From positions 692,915 to 753,103 of the forward strand of contig CABFPE010000239.1 in assembly GCA_900660155.1 (NCBI GenBank): a stretch of DNA of 60,189 nt, read 5' to 3'. Below the pieces are notes generated by a model. The model was not told where the DNA came from and searched no databases. It saw nothing but the letters and a program-made list of their open reading frames with translations. Positions within the stretch are counted from its first letter, which is position 1. Every line of letters starts with the position of its first letter. The DNA is from Hofstenia miamia (lineage: Eukaryota; Xenacoelomorpha; Acoela; Hofsteniidae). Shown here one piece after another: positions 46,300-58,015 of this stretch. Both the position numbers and the translations under genes were made by a program.

Positions 46300-46920
46300 T
46301 TTTAGTAGGGAGATAAGTTTCTTTATAAGCGATTCCTTTTCATTTGATATTACGGCATGGGCATATGAGTTGTAATATTGAGATGGCTTGTTATGAGTAT
46401 GAGATTATTGAGGTTTGCTATAAAATCGCTGTTCATAATGTCCAAAATATTTTTTAATGTTACTTAGAAGAATTGACAGCCCTCTATTCGATAAATGTAC
46501 TTTGTCCCTTGCAAAGTTTTTTAATTTTTTTTTATTATTGCCATTGGTAAAAGTTTGAATTATGTCTACATCAGACATGTTCTCTCAGAACTTTAAGGAC
46601 ACTATCAAACTAAGATTTCTTTGTTTTTCGCCAAAAGATCAGCCCTAAGAAAATTTTTCTCTACTTCCGTCAGCTCAAAAAATGTTCTTTTTGAAATTAA
46701 GTAGATCGTCCTCATGATTGTAATTTTTTGCATCAATTAAGGCAGTATTGAGAAATACGTATTTAAGTTTTCTGCTAGGGTAGTCAGATTATATTTGCTT
46801 CAGTTCTTCCGTATTTTTTCCACTGTAAGACTGAATACAACATTTTCGTCCCTAATAAGGTATTTAGTCTTAACAGATCTAAGAATCTAAGAATTGAGTT
46901 CGATAGTCAAAAATATTAGT
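46300..46920 (-). pseudogene. LINE-C ORF1 remnant with esterase-like end
   Basis: Minus frames read RKLKYVFLNTALIDAKNYNH, then ELTEVEKNFLRADLLAKNKE, and, near 46500, NFARDKVHLSNRGLSILLSN. The D-K-V-H-L-S-x-x-G pattern resembles the closing Asp/His block of SGNH esterase domains found in ORF1 of some CR1-group LINEs. Frames change twice. The assignment is tentative because the Ser-containing first block was not found. Confidence 0.4.
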
Positions 46921-47039
46921 ATCAGTAGGCATATCTTTTATCATTTTTCGATGAAATGGTGGAAAATGATGTTAGCATTGTTGTTTACATCTGTAACATT
47001 TTAATTCGGTGAATTTGAATTCGAATTTTTAGCGGGGAA

Positions 47040-48873
47040 CCCTTCACAATTATATTTAGTTTTTTTCAAATGCGCTGCTATTTTATTGTAAAAATTCCAT
47101 GCAATTAATTTGTTTTTTGCTAATATCCAATATAAAAAACGGAAAAATATTCGCCATACTTAAACATTACAGGCATATGAAATATAGACTTACACAAAGG
47201 CAATTGCGTCTTGTTTTTTCAAGCACATTATTTTTCATAGTAAAAAATTCTATATGTTTCTAATGATTTATATCTGCAATCATTGTAATAAATTTGTTTT
47301 CACCAATGTTTCCTATCCAAAAAAAATTCCGTGTGTTTAATTCGTTTTTTTCAAATACAAAATGGGAAATATTCGCCATACTTAAACATTACAGGCGTAT
47401 GAAATATAAACTTACATGATGAAGGCAATTTCATTTTCCAAATAAATTATACATGCAATGCTATTAGAAGGATTTATACATATACATACTTTCATTAATA
47501 CACTATTATGATATTAGTTTTACACAACAGTATATTCTCTACATTTCTTTTTGGTTTATTTGGATTTTTGGAGGATGTACAGGTTTGCTGACTGTTACAT
47601 CTTTTGTTGACTTTGCACGTTTTTCAGTTTATTTGGTTTATGACTCCTGCCTTGTTGATATCTCTTCCATTGTATTAAGTAGTTGTCATAAAAATGATAA
47701 TAAGTATTTAGGCAATTCACCATTCTTCTAGTTGAATTATTGCTAAACACTCGATTCCCCTTCACTGGATATGATTTCCCATCATTAAATTAGTCAACTC
47801 CATGTTGAGATCACCTTGTAAACGTACAAATACTTGTAAATAGTGCATTATTGACATGTAAAAAATATAGGCGCATGGTATTTTAAAGATAGATGGCTAA
47901 AAATTTTGAGAAAATTGCAAACTAATATTTTTAAGCATAGGAGCTCTACAATATCAGCCATATGTCAAGTGTTAAGTTGAATATTGCTAGAAATACAAAT
48001 ATTAATACTTGCTTAATTAAAATACATGAGTTAGAAAAAAGAAATATTACACGTGAAATATTGCAAATTAGTACAAATGATAAAAACAAAATCATTAAAT
48101 TTGGAGGATCAAAGGCGTACCACAGCTCCAGCTTTACATGTATTTTGAGATTGAAATCAATGCAAAGTATCAGCTCGCCAGGGCTAACAATTCAGCTAAG
48201 ATATTTCCGCCATCACTTCATTTAGATTGTTGAATATGACTCCATGATAATATATGATTCTACAAGTCAAATTGACATAAATTGGCTTAGACAAGTACTA
48301 TTTTTTTCCATGTTACTCAAGATAATGAAAAAACATAAAATTGCATAAAAATGAATCATTTACTGATTGAAATAGGAAACTTGATGAGTGTCCAAGGAAT
48401 AAATTCACCCAGCACTGCTATGCAAATTCTGAGTGTTGAATAAAAACCCAATTTTAAATGCATATTCGGTAAAATTCAACAATAAATGTAAATATATAAC
48501 AAAAAACAGTGAAATCAAAGCATTCATTTCATAGCTGTGGTGATTGTTGAATTTATTCAATAACATAAATCTTGTTATATCTTCAATGAATGACTAGCAT
48601 GCTAACTTTGTTTAGTTATTTCTAAAATATAATATTAAATAAACTCTTAGTACATTAAGTGAATACTATACGAATATATTTTGACCAAAAAGGCCATGTT
48701 CTAGTTTCCATGGAGATTATAGTCGCTAAATTACACAGCTTGAGAAAGAAAATGGAACAGTGAATTTGGTAAAAACAAGAAGAAATTCGGGAAAAAAATA
48801 TTCAGCAAATAAATAATAAAATAATATTGTATTTTTAAAGTTCCTTGTTCTATTTAATGAATTATGTCATATC
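47040..48873 (+). repeat. Inverted-repeat arm, copy 1 (cut by gap)
   Basis: From about 47400 to 48873 it matches 51890-53379 nearly base for base; the 87-codon frame and the gap edge are both offset by exactly 4506. It also has an internal partial tandem repeat: CGCCATACTTAAACATTACA occurs near 47150 and 47383. It contains an 87-codon frame at 47962-48225 that is identical in three copies. In its AAGATAATGAAAAAACATAA stretch (about 48330) it is closer to the 58-kb copy than to the 52-kb copy. Confidence 0.85.
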
Positions 48874-49873
48874 NNNNNNNNNNNNNNNNNNNNNNNNNNN
48901 NNNNNNNNNNNNNNNNNNNNNNNNNNNNNNNNNNNNNNNNNNNNNNNNNNNNNNNNNNNNNNNNNNNNNNNNNNNNNNNNNNNNNNNNNNNNNNNNNNNN
49001 NNNNNNNNNNNNNNNNNNNNNNNNNNNNNNNNNNNNNNNNNNNNNNNNNNNNNNNNNNNNNNNNNNNNNNNNNNNNNNNNNNNNNNNNNNNNNNNNNNNN
49101 NNNNNNNNNNNNNNNNNNNNNNNNNNNNNNNNNNNNNNNNNNNNNNNNNNNNNNNNNNNNNNNNNNNNNNNNNNNNNNNNNNNNNNNNNNNNNNNNNNNN
49201 NNNNNNNNNNNNNNNNNNNNNNNNNNNNNNNNNNNNNNNNNNNNNNNNNNNNNNNNNNNNNNNNNNNNNNNNNNNNNNNNNNNNNNNNNNNNNNNNNNNN
49301 NNNNNNNNNNNNNNNNNNNNNNNNNNNNNNNNNNNNNNNNNNNNNNNNNNNNNNNNNNNNNNNNNNNNNNNNNNNNNNNNNNNNNNNNNNNNNNNNNNNN
49401 NNNNNNNNNNNNNNNNNNNNNNNNNNNNNNNNNNNNNNNNNNNNNNNNNNNNNNNNNNNNNNNNNNNNNNNNNNNNNNNNNNNNNNNNNNNNNNNNNNNN
49501 NNNNNNNNNNNNNNNNNNNNNNNNNNNNNNNNNNNNNNNNNNNNNNNNNNNNNNNNNNNNNNNNNNNNNNNNNNNNNNNNNNNNNNNNNNNNNNNNNNNN
49601 NNNNNNNNNNNNNNNNNNNNNNNNNNNNNNNNNNNNNNNNNNNNNNNNNNNNNNNNNNNNNNNNNNNNNNNNNNNNNNNNNNNNNNNNNNNNNNNNNNNN
49701 NNNNNNNNNNNNNNNNNNNNNNNNNNNNNNNNNNNNNNNNNNNNNNNNNNNNNNNNNNNNNNNNNNNNNNNNNNNNNNNNNNNNNNNNNNNNNNNNNNNN
49801 NNNNNNNNNNNNNNNNNNNNNNNNNNNNNNNNNNNNNNNNNNNNNNNNNNNNNNNNNNNNNNNNNNNNNNNNN
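48874..49873. other. Assembly gap, 1000 N
   Basis: Exactly 1000 N, a conventional placeholder size. The left edge lies inside the arm repeat at the point equal to 53379. The right edge lies inside the R2-like LINE. Both flanks are repeated elsewhere in the window, so the gap probably reflects an unresolved repeat. Confidence 0.99.
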
Positions 49874-51195
49874 ACCACTTGTCTCCTGCTTCTAACCCAT
49901 GCTGGCTGCTCAAATTCCAGTGTACCATTCTTCCCATTTTGTCATGCTTGAACTTATACTCATTCTGTGCCAACTTCTCACACCCTGCTATCAGATGATC
50001 TACTGTCTCCGCCTCTTTCTTACATAGCCTACACTTATCATTTACTTCTAGTCTTCTGTCTATATGCTTTTTCACCCAGTTTGTTCTTATTGCTTGCTCC
50101 CTCGCTGCCATTATCAGTGCTTCTGCTTCTCTCTTCAGTCCTGCCTTTTTTAACCACTTGTTTCTCTCTTCTCTGTCACGCATTTCTGTGTTCCTCCAGT
50201 ATTCTCCATGCATTGCCTTCTGCCTATACCTTGTTTGTCTCTATGATTCCTTCCTACTCTGGTATACCTTCTTTCCTTCACTCTCAGTTCTTATCTTCCC
50301 TAACTCCTTAGTGACCTCTAAATAGGGATCCTCTAGGTTGTTTTTCAACGTATTCCTTTAACCCTAGTGCTTCTGCTTCTACAGTTTCCTCCACACTTAG
50401 CAGCCCTTTCCCTCCCCTATGCCTTGCCATGTACAGCCTATCTACATTTCTATTTAGGCTGAATGCTCTCTCTGCTGCTAGTATCTTCCTTGTCTCCCTG
50501 TCTAATTCCCTCAGTTCATTCTTGTTCCACCTAACTATTCCTGCCGAATATCTCAACACTGGTATCGCCCACGTATTAATTGCCTTTATGCTGTTATGCA
50601 GATTCAATGCTGACTTCTGTAGTACCTTCCTTACTCTCCTCTTGTATTCTTTTCTTAACCTCGTCCTCATTTCCTCATGATCTGTCTTATCTTTCTCTAT
50701 CACACTTAAGTACTTGTACCCCTCTTTCACTTCCTCAATCTTATCCCCGCTACTGGTCCTCAAACCATCTTCATCTATGCACTTGCCTCTGGTCATTGTC
50801 ACTGTCGCACACTTTCCTAATCCAAATTCCAACCCAGAATNCATTGTCACGCACCCACCCTTTCCTAATCCAAATCCCAACCCAGATTTTTTGCTTCCTT
50901 TCTCCAATGTCGCCCCTTGCTTCGCAACATCTTCCTTGAACTAGCATACATCTTCAGGTCGTCCATGTACCACAGGTGACTTACTGCTCTACCATTCTTC
51001 TCCATCTTATACCCTATGCCTGTCTCCTTTAACTTTTCTGTGATGGGGATTAAGCTAACTACAAACAGTAGTGCTTGCTAAGCTGTCTCCCTGGAATATG
51101 CCTCGCCTAAACCTCAACCTGTGTCCGTCTATCTCAGTCTGCCACTTTCCCATCTCTCTCTCTAGAAACTCAACCCATTTCCTCTATAGTACACA
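49874..51195 (-). pseudogene. R2-like LINE: RT and zinc-knuckle region, frameshifted
   Basis: Minus strand. 51190-50950 contains WQTEIDGHRLRFRRGIFQGD and HLWYMDDLKMYASS (RT active site). 50907-50308 continues with EFGLGKCATVTMTRGKC, NTWAIPVLRYSAGIVRWNKN and RHRGGKGLLSVEE. 50213-49874 has a C-x2-C-x8-H-x4-C knuckle (CRLCKKEAETVDHLIAGC) followed by NEYKFKHDKMGRMVHWNL. A CCHC knuckle after the RT, normally preceding a restriction-like endonuclease, is the hallmark of R2-type LINEs. The endonuclease would fall in the gap. Frame changes near 51090 and 50300 inactivate it. The N at 50841 lies in a local repeat. Confidence 0.85.
50795..50890. repeat. Local duplication in the R2-like RT beside a single N
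   Basis: TTTCCTAATCCAAAT(T/C)CCAA occurs twice, at about 50813 and 50860, with the single N (50841) between them. In protein terms, SGL(E/G)FGLGK is repeated. The plus copy at 60100 has it once. Confidence 0.85.
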
Positions 51196-51445
51196 ATGCC
51201 TATTTAGCGACAATAATACACTTCATTCATTTGAAAATTTTGTATAAAATGCAAATACACACACAAACATTTTAATATTATATATATTTTATTATATTTG
51301 CAATTAGCTTATTAAAGTTTATAGTTTTTTGTAATAGCTTCTTGTAGCAATAAATTGCTTTTGAATCTTAAAATATTTATTATATTTATTATTATTATAT
51401 TATTTATTATTATAATTATTATTAGTAGTAGTAGTAGTAGTAGAA
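51195..51445 (+). mobile_element. LINE 3' UTR fragment with microsatellite tail
   Basis: Mirror image of 59530-59797, and homologous to the LINE-B 3' UTR: it shares CACACAAAC, ATTATATATATTTTATTAT and AGCAATAAATTGCTTTTGAA, then (TTA)n and (TAG)n to about 51443. Only the 3' end of a Jockey/CR1-type LINE is present. Confidence 0.75.
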
Positions 51446-53050
51446 GGGGACTTCCATTTTGTCCACTTTTTTTTTATAGGTCGAGGGGGGATTTTGACCT
51501 GCCAGCACGTGGATATTGATTGGGATGCTGTAGTGATGTCATGGAAATTATCATTGTGTGTTGATTCATGTACTTCATAGTTTGTGATATTTACAGAAGG
51601 CCAATTTGGTTTGCATTTTTTATTTTACTTTGTTTGCATGTTTACTTGTTTGCATTTTTTTTTGTTGATGTACGTGACAATTCCTATCTGAGAGTTTACT
51701 TTGAGTTTGTAATGATATATTGTCAACTACTTTCCATTTTTCAAATGCGTTGCTATTTTTTATATATAAAAAATTCCATATGTTTCTAATGATTTATATC
51801 TGCAATCGTAATTTAATTTGTTTTCAAATGTTTCCTATCCAAAAAAACCGTGTGTTTAATTCGTTTTTTTCAAATACAAAATGGGAAATATTCGCCATAC
51901 TTAAACATTACAGGCGTATGAAATATAAACTTACATGATGAAGGCAATTTCATTTTCCAAATAAATTATACATGCAATGCTATTAGAAGGATTTATACAT
52001 ATACATACTTTCATTAATACACTATTATGATATTAGTTTTACACAACAGTATTTTCTCTACATTTCTTTTTGGTTTATTTGGATTTTTGTTTGCTGACTG
52101 TTACATCTTTTGTTGACTTTGCACGTTTTTCAGTTTATTTGGTTTATGACTCCTGCCTTGTTGATATCTCTTCCATTGTATTGTGTAGTTGTCATAAAAA
52201 TGATAATAAGTATTTAGGCAATTCACCATTCTTTTAGGTGACGTATTGCTACACACTCGATTCCCCTTCACTGGATATGATTTCCCATCATTAAATTAGT
52301 CAACTCCATGTTGAGATCACCTTGTAAACGTACAAATACTTGTAAATAGTGCATTATTCACATGTAAAAAATATAGGCGCATGGTATTTTAAAGATAGAT
52401 GGCTAAAAATTTTGAGAAAATTGCAAACTAATATTTTTAAGCATAGGAGCTCTACAATATCAGCCATATGTCAAGTGTTAAGTTGAATATTGCTAGAAAT
52501 ACAAATATTAATACTTGCTTAATTAAAATACATGAGTTAGAAAAAAGAAATATTACACGTGAAATATTGCAAATTAGTACAAATGATAAAAACAAAATCA
52601 TTAAATTTGGAGGATCAAAGGCGTACCACAGCTCCAGCTTTACATGTATTTTGAGATTGAAATCAATGCAAAGTATCAGCTCGCCAGGGCTAACAATTCA
52701 GCTAAGATATTTCCGCCATCACTTCATTTAGATTGTTGAATATGACTCCATGATAATATATGATTCTACAAGTCAAATTGACATAAATTGGCTTAGACAA
52801 GTACTATTTTTTTCCATGTTACTCAAGATAACAAAAAAAACATAAAATTGCTTAAAAACACATCAATTATTGATTGAAATAGGAAACTTGATGAGTGTCC
52901 AAGGAATAAATTCACCCAGCACTGCTATGCAAATTCTGAGTGTTGAATAAAAACCCAATTTTAAATGCATATTCGGTAAAATTCAACAATAAATGTAAAT
53001 ATATAACAAAAAACAGTGAAATCAAAGCATTCATTTCATAGCTGTGGTGA
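51446..53050 (+). repeat. Inverted-repeat arm, copy 2 (left arm)
   Basis: It starts with the GGGGACTTCCATTTTGTCCA edge next to the (TAG)n tract and contains the 87-codon frame at 52468-52731. It pairs, inverted, with 53545-55664 (for example AAATGCATATTCGGTAAAAT at about 52963 versus its complement near 53600). It also matches copy 3 (58016-59533) in inverted orientation and copy 1 in direct orientation. Confidence 0.85.
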
Positions 53051-53544
53051 TTGTTGAATTTATTCAATAACATAAATCTTGTTATATCTTCAATGAATGA
53101 CTAGCATGCTAACTTTGTTTAGTTATTTCTAAAATATAATATTAAATAAACTCTTAGTACATTAAGTGAATACTATACGAATATATTTTGACCAAAAAGG
53201 CCATGTTCTAGTTTCCATGGAGATTATAGTCGCTAAATTACACAGCTTGAGAAAGAAAATGGAACAGTGAATTTGGTAAAAACAAGAAGAAATTCGGGAA
53301 AAAAATATTCAGCAAATAAATAATAAAATAATATTGTATTTTTAAAGTTCCTTGTTCTATTTAATGAATTATGTCATATCTATTGAAAATAGTTGTGTTT
53401 CAGCGATTCATTTTACAAATGGTTGGAGATGTTTTGTATTAGAAAACTATTTCTTTCATATATCAAATTTGTGTTTATTCTGGTTGGCGGAGGGTAAATT
53501 GAAGTGAAAGCTTGGTCAATCTAACCATGTTTTACGCTCAGCTG
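53051..53544. other. Central spacer between the arms
   Basis: About 490 bp with no frame of note. The first ~330 bp are identical to 48545-48873. It lies between left and right arms, so the pair would form a hairpin with this as the loop. Confidence 0.7.
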
Positions 53545-55664
53545 CAAAATGGATGCTTTGATTTCACTGTTTTTATTATACAGGTACGTTTATTGCTGAA
53601 TTTTACCGAATATGCATTTAAATTTGGGGTTTCAGAATTTGCGTGGCAGTGCTGAAGTGAATTTATTCCTTGAACAGTTATTAAGTTTCCTATTTCAATC
53701 AATAATTTAAGCATTTTTAAGCGATTTTATGCTTTTTTGTTTCCTTGAGTAACATGGTGTCAATTTGACTTGTCAAATTAATATATTATCGTAGAGTCAT
53801 AGTCAACAATCTACATGTAAATGAAGTGATGGCGGAAATATCTTAGCTGAATTGTTAATCATGGCAAGCTGATACTTTGCATTGATTTCAATCTCAAAAT
53901 ACATGTAAAACTGTGGCTTTGGTTCAAATCTCGAAATACATCTACACATAGAAACATTGGTACGCCTTTGATCCCCTGAATTTAATGTTTTTGCTTTCAT
54001 CATTTGTACTAATTTGCAATATTTCACATGTTTTTAATATTTTCAGTTACTGACTCTTGCATTTTAAATGAGCACGTATTAATAATTCTATTTTTAAGCA
54101 ATATTCAATCTAACACTCTTCATATGGATGTTATTATTAACCAAATATGTATTAAATTTTCAAGTTTTTACCATGGTTAACTGATTGTATAGTCATTGTT
54201 TTTCAATATATTGACCTTTAAATTATTAATTCGCAGTTTTCACAGAATTCTTGATGATTTGGCTAATATTTTAATGTATGGTTTAATATTTTTGTTACCT
54301 CATGCCTGTATTTTACCTAAATCTTTAACCTCTAACAAATTTACATTTCAATTTTTTTAGCTGGCTGATATTGTAGAGCTCCTATGCTTACAAAATATTA
54401 GTTTGCAATTTTCTCAAAATTTTAGCCTATATAATTTTTACGTGTGAATAATACACTATTTACAAGCAGTTGTACGTTTAGAAGGCGATCTCGACAACAC
54501 GTTGACTAATTTAACAATTGGAAATCATATCCAGGGATGGGGAATTGAGTGTGTAGCAGTACGTCAACTATAAGAACACTAAATTGCCTGGAAAAATGTA
54601 TTCTCATTTCTATAGCCAGTACACAATACAATGGAAAAGATATCAACAAGACTGAATGTTTTCTTGTTAATAATTACTGGTTAACCTCGTCACACAGTGC
54701 TTTGGCGTTGGGAATTTCTACAGTGGAAAAGAACAGCAAATATTGGTGACTAATATACTCAAAGGTTAAAGGCAACATGTTTTGGTTTCAAATACATCTA
54801 CACGCAAATAACAAGGTATATCTCTTATTCCATTCTTAGATATCTCATTAGGCTTTGATATTCTTTAGTATTAACACTAACAGATGGAAAACTCTTGCCG
54901 AAAAGGACGTGTGCATGGGAAAATTAGGAAGGCGATTGGTACCATTATACAAATTTAACATCAACAATGAGGTGAACTAGACAATAGACGAACTTAATAG
55001 GGTGATATACGATTATTATTATTATTATTATTATAGGTGAATCATGTAGAATATATTATATTTTTGTTTTTGTCTTAAATGTGGGCTTTACCACATGCGG
55101 TTAAATTACTAGTTTTCGATTTTTTTCAGAAAATGACGAATTTGTTTTTATTGTCTGTGCCAGCTATTACAACTTTTAAAAATTTATTATGCCTGTAATT
55201 CAAACATTTGTTATTAAGTTTACCAGATAATTTCTATCTCCTTTTTCAAGTTTAATTTCAAATCGTAATTGTTTAACGAAAAATATTTTCTTTTTTGTAT
55301 TAGTGAAATAATGATTTATATTACATTCATTGTTAATCATTAGAAGTGCATGTAATTTTTTATGGGTAAATATTGGTGAAAACAAATAAAATTGTGTACA
55401 TAGGCTAGCTAAGCATTAGAAACGTATGGAATTTTTTACAATGAAATAGTAACATATTTGAAAAACGAAAATGTAGAATTTTGCATGTAATGTATAGACT
55501 CCTGAAAAACGAAATAAATTTCAACAATTGTGGATGTTAATCATTAGAACATGTGGAATATTTTACAGATCAGAAACATTGGTGAAAATGAATTAATTGC
55601 AACGATTGCATGCAATGTATAAACTCCCAAAAATGAAATAAATTAAAATGATTGTGGATTTTAA
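53545..55664 (-). repeat. Inverted-repeat right arm, diverged
   Basis: A diverged, inverted copy of the left arm: AATGAAGTGATGGCGGAAAT (53818), GATATTGTAGAGCTCCTATG (54366) and GATATCAACAAG (54638) all have complements in the left arm. In the position of the left-arm 87-codon frame it has about 40 extra bases, which keep a different frame open (FYMYFEIEINAKYQLA, 54027-53803 minus). (ATT)n lies at 55013-55035. It is cut at 55664 by the LTR of a Gypsy element. Confidence 0.78.
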
Positions 55665-56217
55665 TGTAGCAAATTAGCTGCTAAAGAGAAAAGAAGTCAG
55701 TTAAAGACCGTTTTATTCTATTACAATTATTATACATGTATGTAGAATAGGAAGCTGCTACTTGTTTAATTAATTATTTTGAAGCCAATAGTTTTCGGTA
55801 ATGGCTCTTTGTATATTAGTTAATTAAGCAGCTAGTGACAAGTCCGGTTGCAATTGTTTATTACACTTTACAAAATGAGTTTAAGTCGAGTTGTGCCAAG
55901 CCTTTAGTAAGCACCGCATTAAGCTATGGCACACATAAGGAAAGCAATTGAGCTGAGTGCTGGATGCACTTCAATGGAAACGGATTGTTGCTGACTTAGG
56001 AGAACAGCGTCGGGCGGACGCCCAACTTTTGGAGACACTGCGAAGCTACTCCACCTAAATAGTGATTGTTAAATTGTCTGTTAATAATAGTTAATAGGAA
56101 TAATTACCAATAAAGCGAAGCAGTAAGAAACCGTTAGATCCCTAACCACTAGTTCACCACACAATCAAATACAGAGATTTGAATAAATGGATGTCAAGCC
56201 TGGTAGGAGATGCTACA
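55665..56217 (+). repeat. 5' LTR of a Gypsy-type retrotransposon
   Basis: Begins TGTAGC and ends GCTACA, a 6-bp terminal inversion containing the standard TG...CA. Length 553 bp. Followed with no gap by a tRNA-type primer-binding site. AATAAA lies inside at 56109. No second LTR is in the window, so identity between LTRs and the 5-bp target duplication cannot be checked. Confidence 0.78.
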
Positions 56218-56233
56218 TGGCGACCGTGACAAG
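56218..56233 (+). promoter_or_regulatory. Primer-binding site, complementary to tRNA-Arg
   Basis: TGGCGACCGTGACAAG directly abuts the LTR. TGG pairs with the tRNA CCA end, and CGACCGTGACA matches the acceptor end of animal tRNA-Arg(UCG) as I recall it. This site primes minus-strand cDNA in several Gypsy-group elements. Confidence 0.7.
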
Positions 56234-56409
56234 TTTCACAAGATCCTGGAATAGAAAAAACATTAAAGCAAATCAGTAACAGAACTTGGGTACCTAAGGC
56301 ACCAACACTTCTTAAACAGAGCAACATAATAAAAAGCAACTGAACTTAACGAAAAATCAATTATCAGCAGAACTCAAAACCTCAAAATACCTAACTATAC
56401 TGCACAATA

Positions 56410-57712
56410 GTGATCAGGAAGAATCCGAACCAAAAAGGAAAACCACTACTGACCGATGAAAACGAATTTGACAAACAAAGGAAGGAGAGGAAGCGTGAAG
56501 AAAACAATATCCAGAGCATTTGTAACCCCAGTTGCATCACGATCAACACCACACTCAGATGGAACTGTTCAGTCCCCCTCAATGGAGTTACAGACTTTAC
56601 ACATGTCCCCAGAAACGAGCCCACGAGAGATTCTCGAAATTTTGAGAAAAAGCCACGAAACAGACAGTATTGAAAGAAGAAATACGATGGTTGACTGAGA
56701 AGTTCCAACAAATGGAACAACAAAGAGAACAATTGCTAAGCGAAATCAAAGCAAACATGAACGTGAGACTAGCAGCACAGAGCGAAATATTCCAACAGGA
56801 AGTAAAAGGATTAACGCAACAACTGGCAGAATCAAACAAAAAGTTCTTAGAACAAAATGAGAGATGGGAGAAAATGTATTGACAATTCGAAAGATAAAAC
56901 AGACAACTGATAGAAGACAACGACATACAGGCGCAGGAGCTTGAACAACTGAAAGACAAGCTAAGACTAATTCAATTAAACAAAGAAGAAAACCAAGGAA
57001 TTCACGAGATAGAGTTCCAACAAGAAAGGGAAAACAATGCACGAGCAACACCCATAAGAGGGGAAACAGATACAGGAAAACCTATGAGGCGTATGAAGAA
57101 GAGAACGAAAAAGACAAACAAAAAATTATAAATGAAATCACAAAAGCAGTGGCAAAGCACTTCCAGAGCAAGGAAAATATGAAGAGGCAAATTAAACCAA
57201 AATTCGAAAGCTTGATCCTGACACAGAACAAGAATAATGAAGCCATACCTTGCAAAGCAATGCTTCCGAAATTCAATGGGAAAGTAGATGGATACAATCC
57301 TATATTCACGGAATGGCTGCAAATGTTCGAAATCACGATGGCTGAAAGAAAAGTCAATCAGGAAGCAGCAGCAACCAGACTCCTGCTCTATCTAACAGGA
57401 ATGGCGTATCAACACTACCTACTGTTAGACACTGAAATTAAGAGAAATTACGAGTGGTTAATTGGAGATTTCATAGAATACTATAAAATAACGCACGCAT
57501 TTATGAGAAGGCCGTGTGGAACAAGGAAACACCCAGCAATGGAGAAACAATTACAAAACGCAAACAACAAATGAACACTACAATGAAAAGAAAGTATACA
57601 AAGTAATCAAAGTAAAAACAGGAGACACAAAAACCAAAAAGGTAAAAGAGGGAGACATGAAATGCTACAAATTGCTGACAAAAGGGTCACAAAAAGCCGG
57701 ATTGTAAGAAGC
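56410..57712 (+). pseudogene. Gypsy-type gag, frameshifted
   Basis: Plus frames in order: an N-terminal Ser/Thr-rich part (SPSMELQTLHMSPETSPREI), a coiled-coil stretch (KFQQMEQQREQLLSEIKANM, 56670-56882), a charged linker, and the capsid-like core 57149-57574 (MLPKFNGKVDGYNPIFTEWL, AATRLLLYLTGMAYQHYLL). Near 57660-57712 a CCHC zinc knuckle is split across two frames (KCYK in one, KGHKKPDC in the next). At least three frame changes make it nonfunctional. Confidence 0.75.
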
Positions 57713-57867
57713 AGATAAACATAATAGGAGACAAAGAAGCCTATTATGATGAAGAGGATATAATAGAATCGGAATTGGAATTGAGTGAAGCATCACAAAC
57801 CGACGGAGAATTGGAAAGCCAAGTAGAACGCCGACTCAGGAAAACCGAGCACCAATAATGATATTTA

Positions 57868-58013
57868 CGAAGTTGGACAATATAAATACAATGACAGTAG
57901 TAAGAAATGGAATGATGACGAAGGCAACAATCGATATAGGAGCAGCAATCTCAATAATAACTGACGAATGCGCAACGAAGTTGGGTTTTGAATGGGAAGA
58001 CATGGGATTTCAT
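57868..58013 (+). pseudogene. Retroelement aspartic protease, start only
   Basis: The frame reads TVVRNGMMTKATIDIGAAIS followed by IITDECATKLGF. The catalytic loop of retroelement proteases is D(T/S)GA; here it is DIGA (57933-57944), with the Thr/Ser replaced by Ile. The frame is cut at 58015 where the arm repeat begins. No reverse transcriptase or integrase of this element is in the window. Confidence 0.65.
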
Positions 58014-58015
58014 TA

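Larger units (their letters stand above)
43085..46920 (-). mobile_element. LINE copy C, near full length, decayed
   Basis: Minus-strand order: ORF1 remnant (46920-46300), endonuclease (46065-45415), linker (45328-44685), reverse transcriptase (44526-44002), C-terminal domain (about 43980-43391), and 3' UTR with (TA)n at 43124-43160, ending in GCAATAAATTTATTG near 43085. It is the most complete LINE here and belongs to the APE-endonuclease Jockey/CR1-type group. Confidence 0.82.

Noticed and set aside
48845..50213. Long open frames across the N run
   Set aside because: They consist of unknown residues from the 1000-N gap; only the 50213-49874 part carries real sequence.
49967..50944. Ser/Leu-rich plus frames opposite the R2-like LINE
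   Set aside because: Antisense shadows of the minus-strand RT and knuckle frames.
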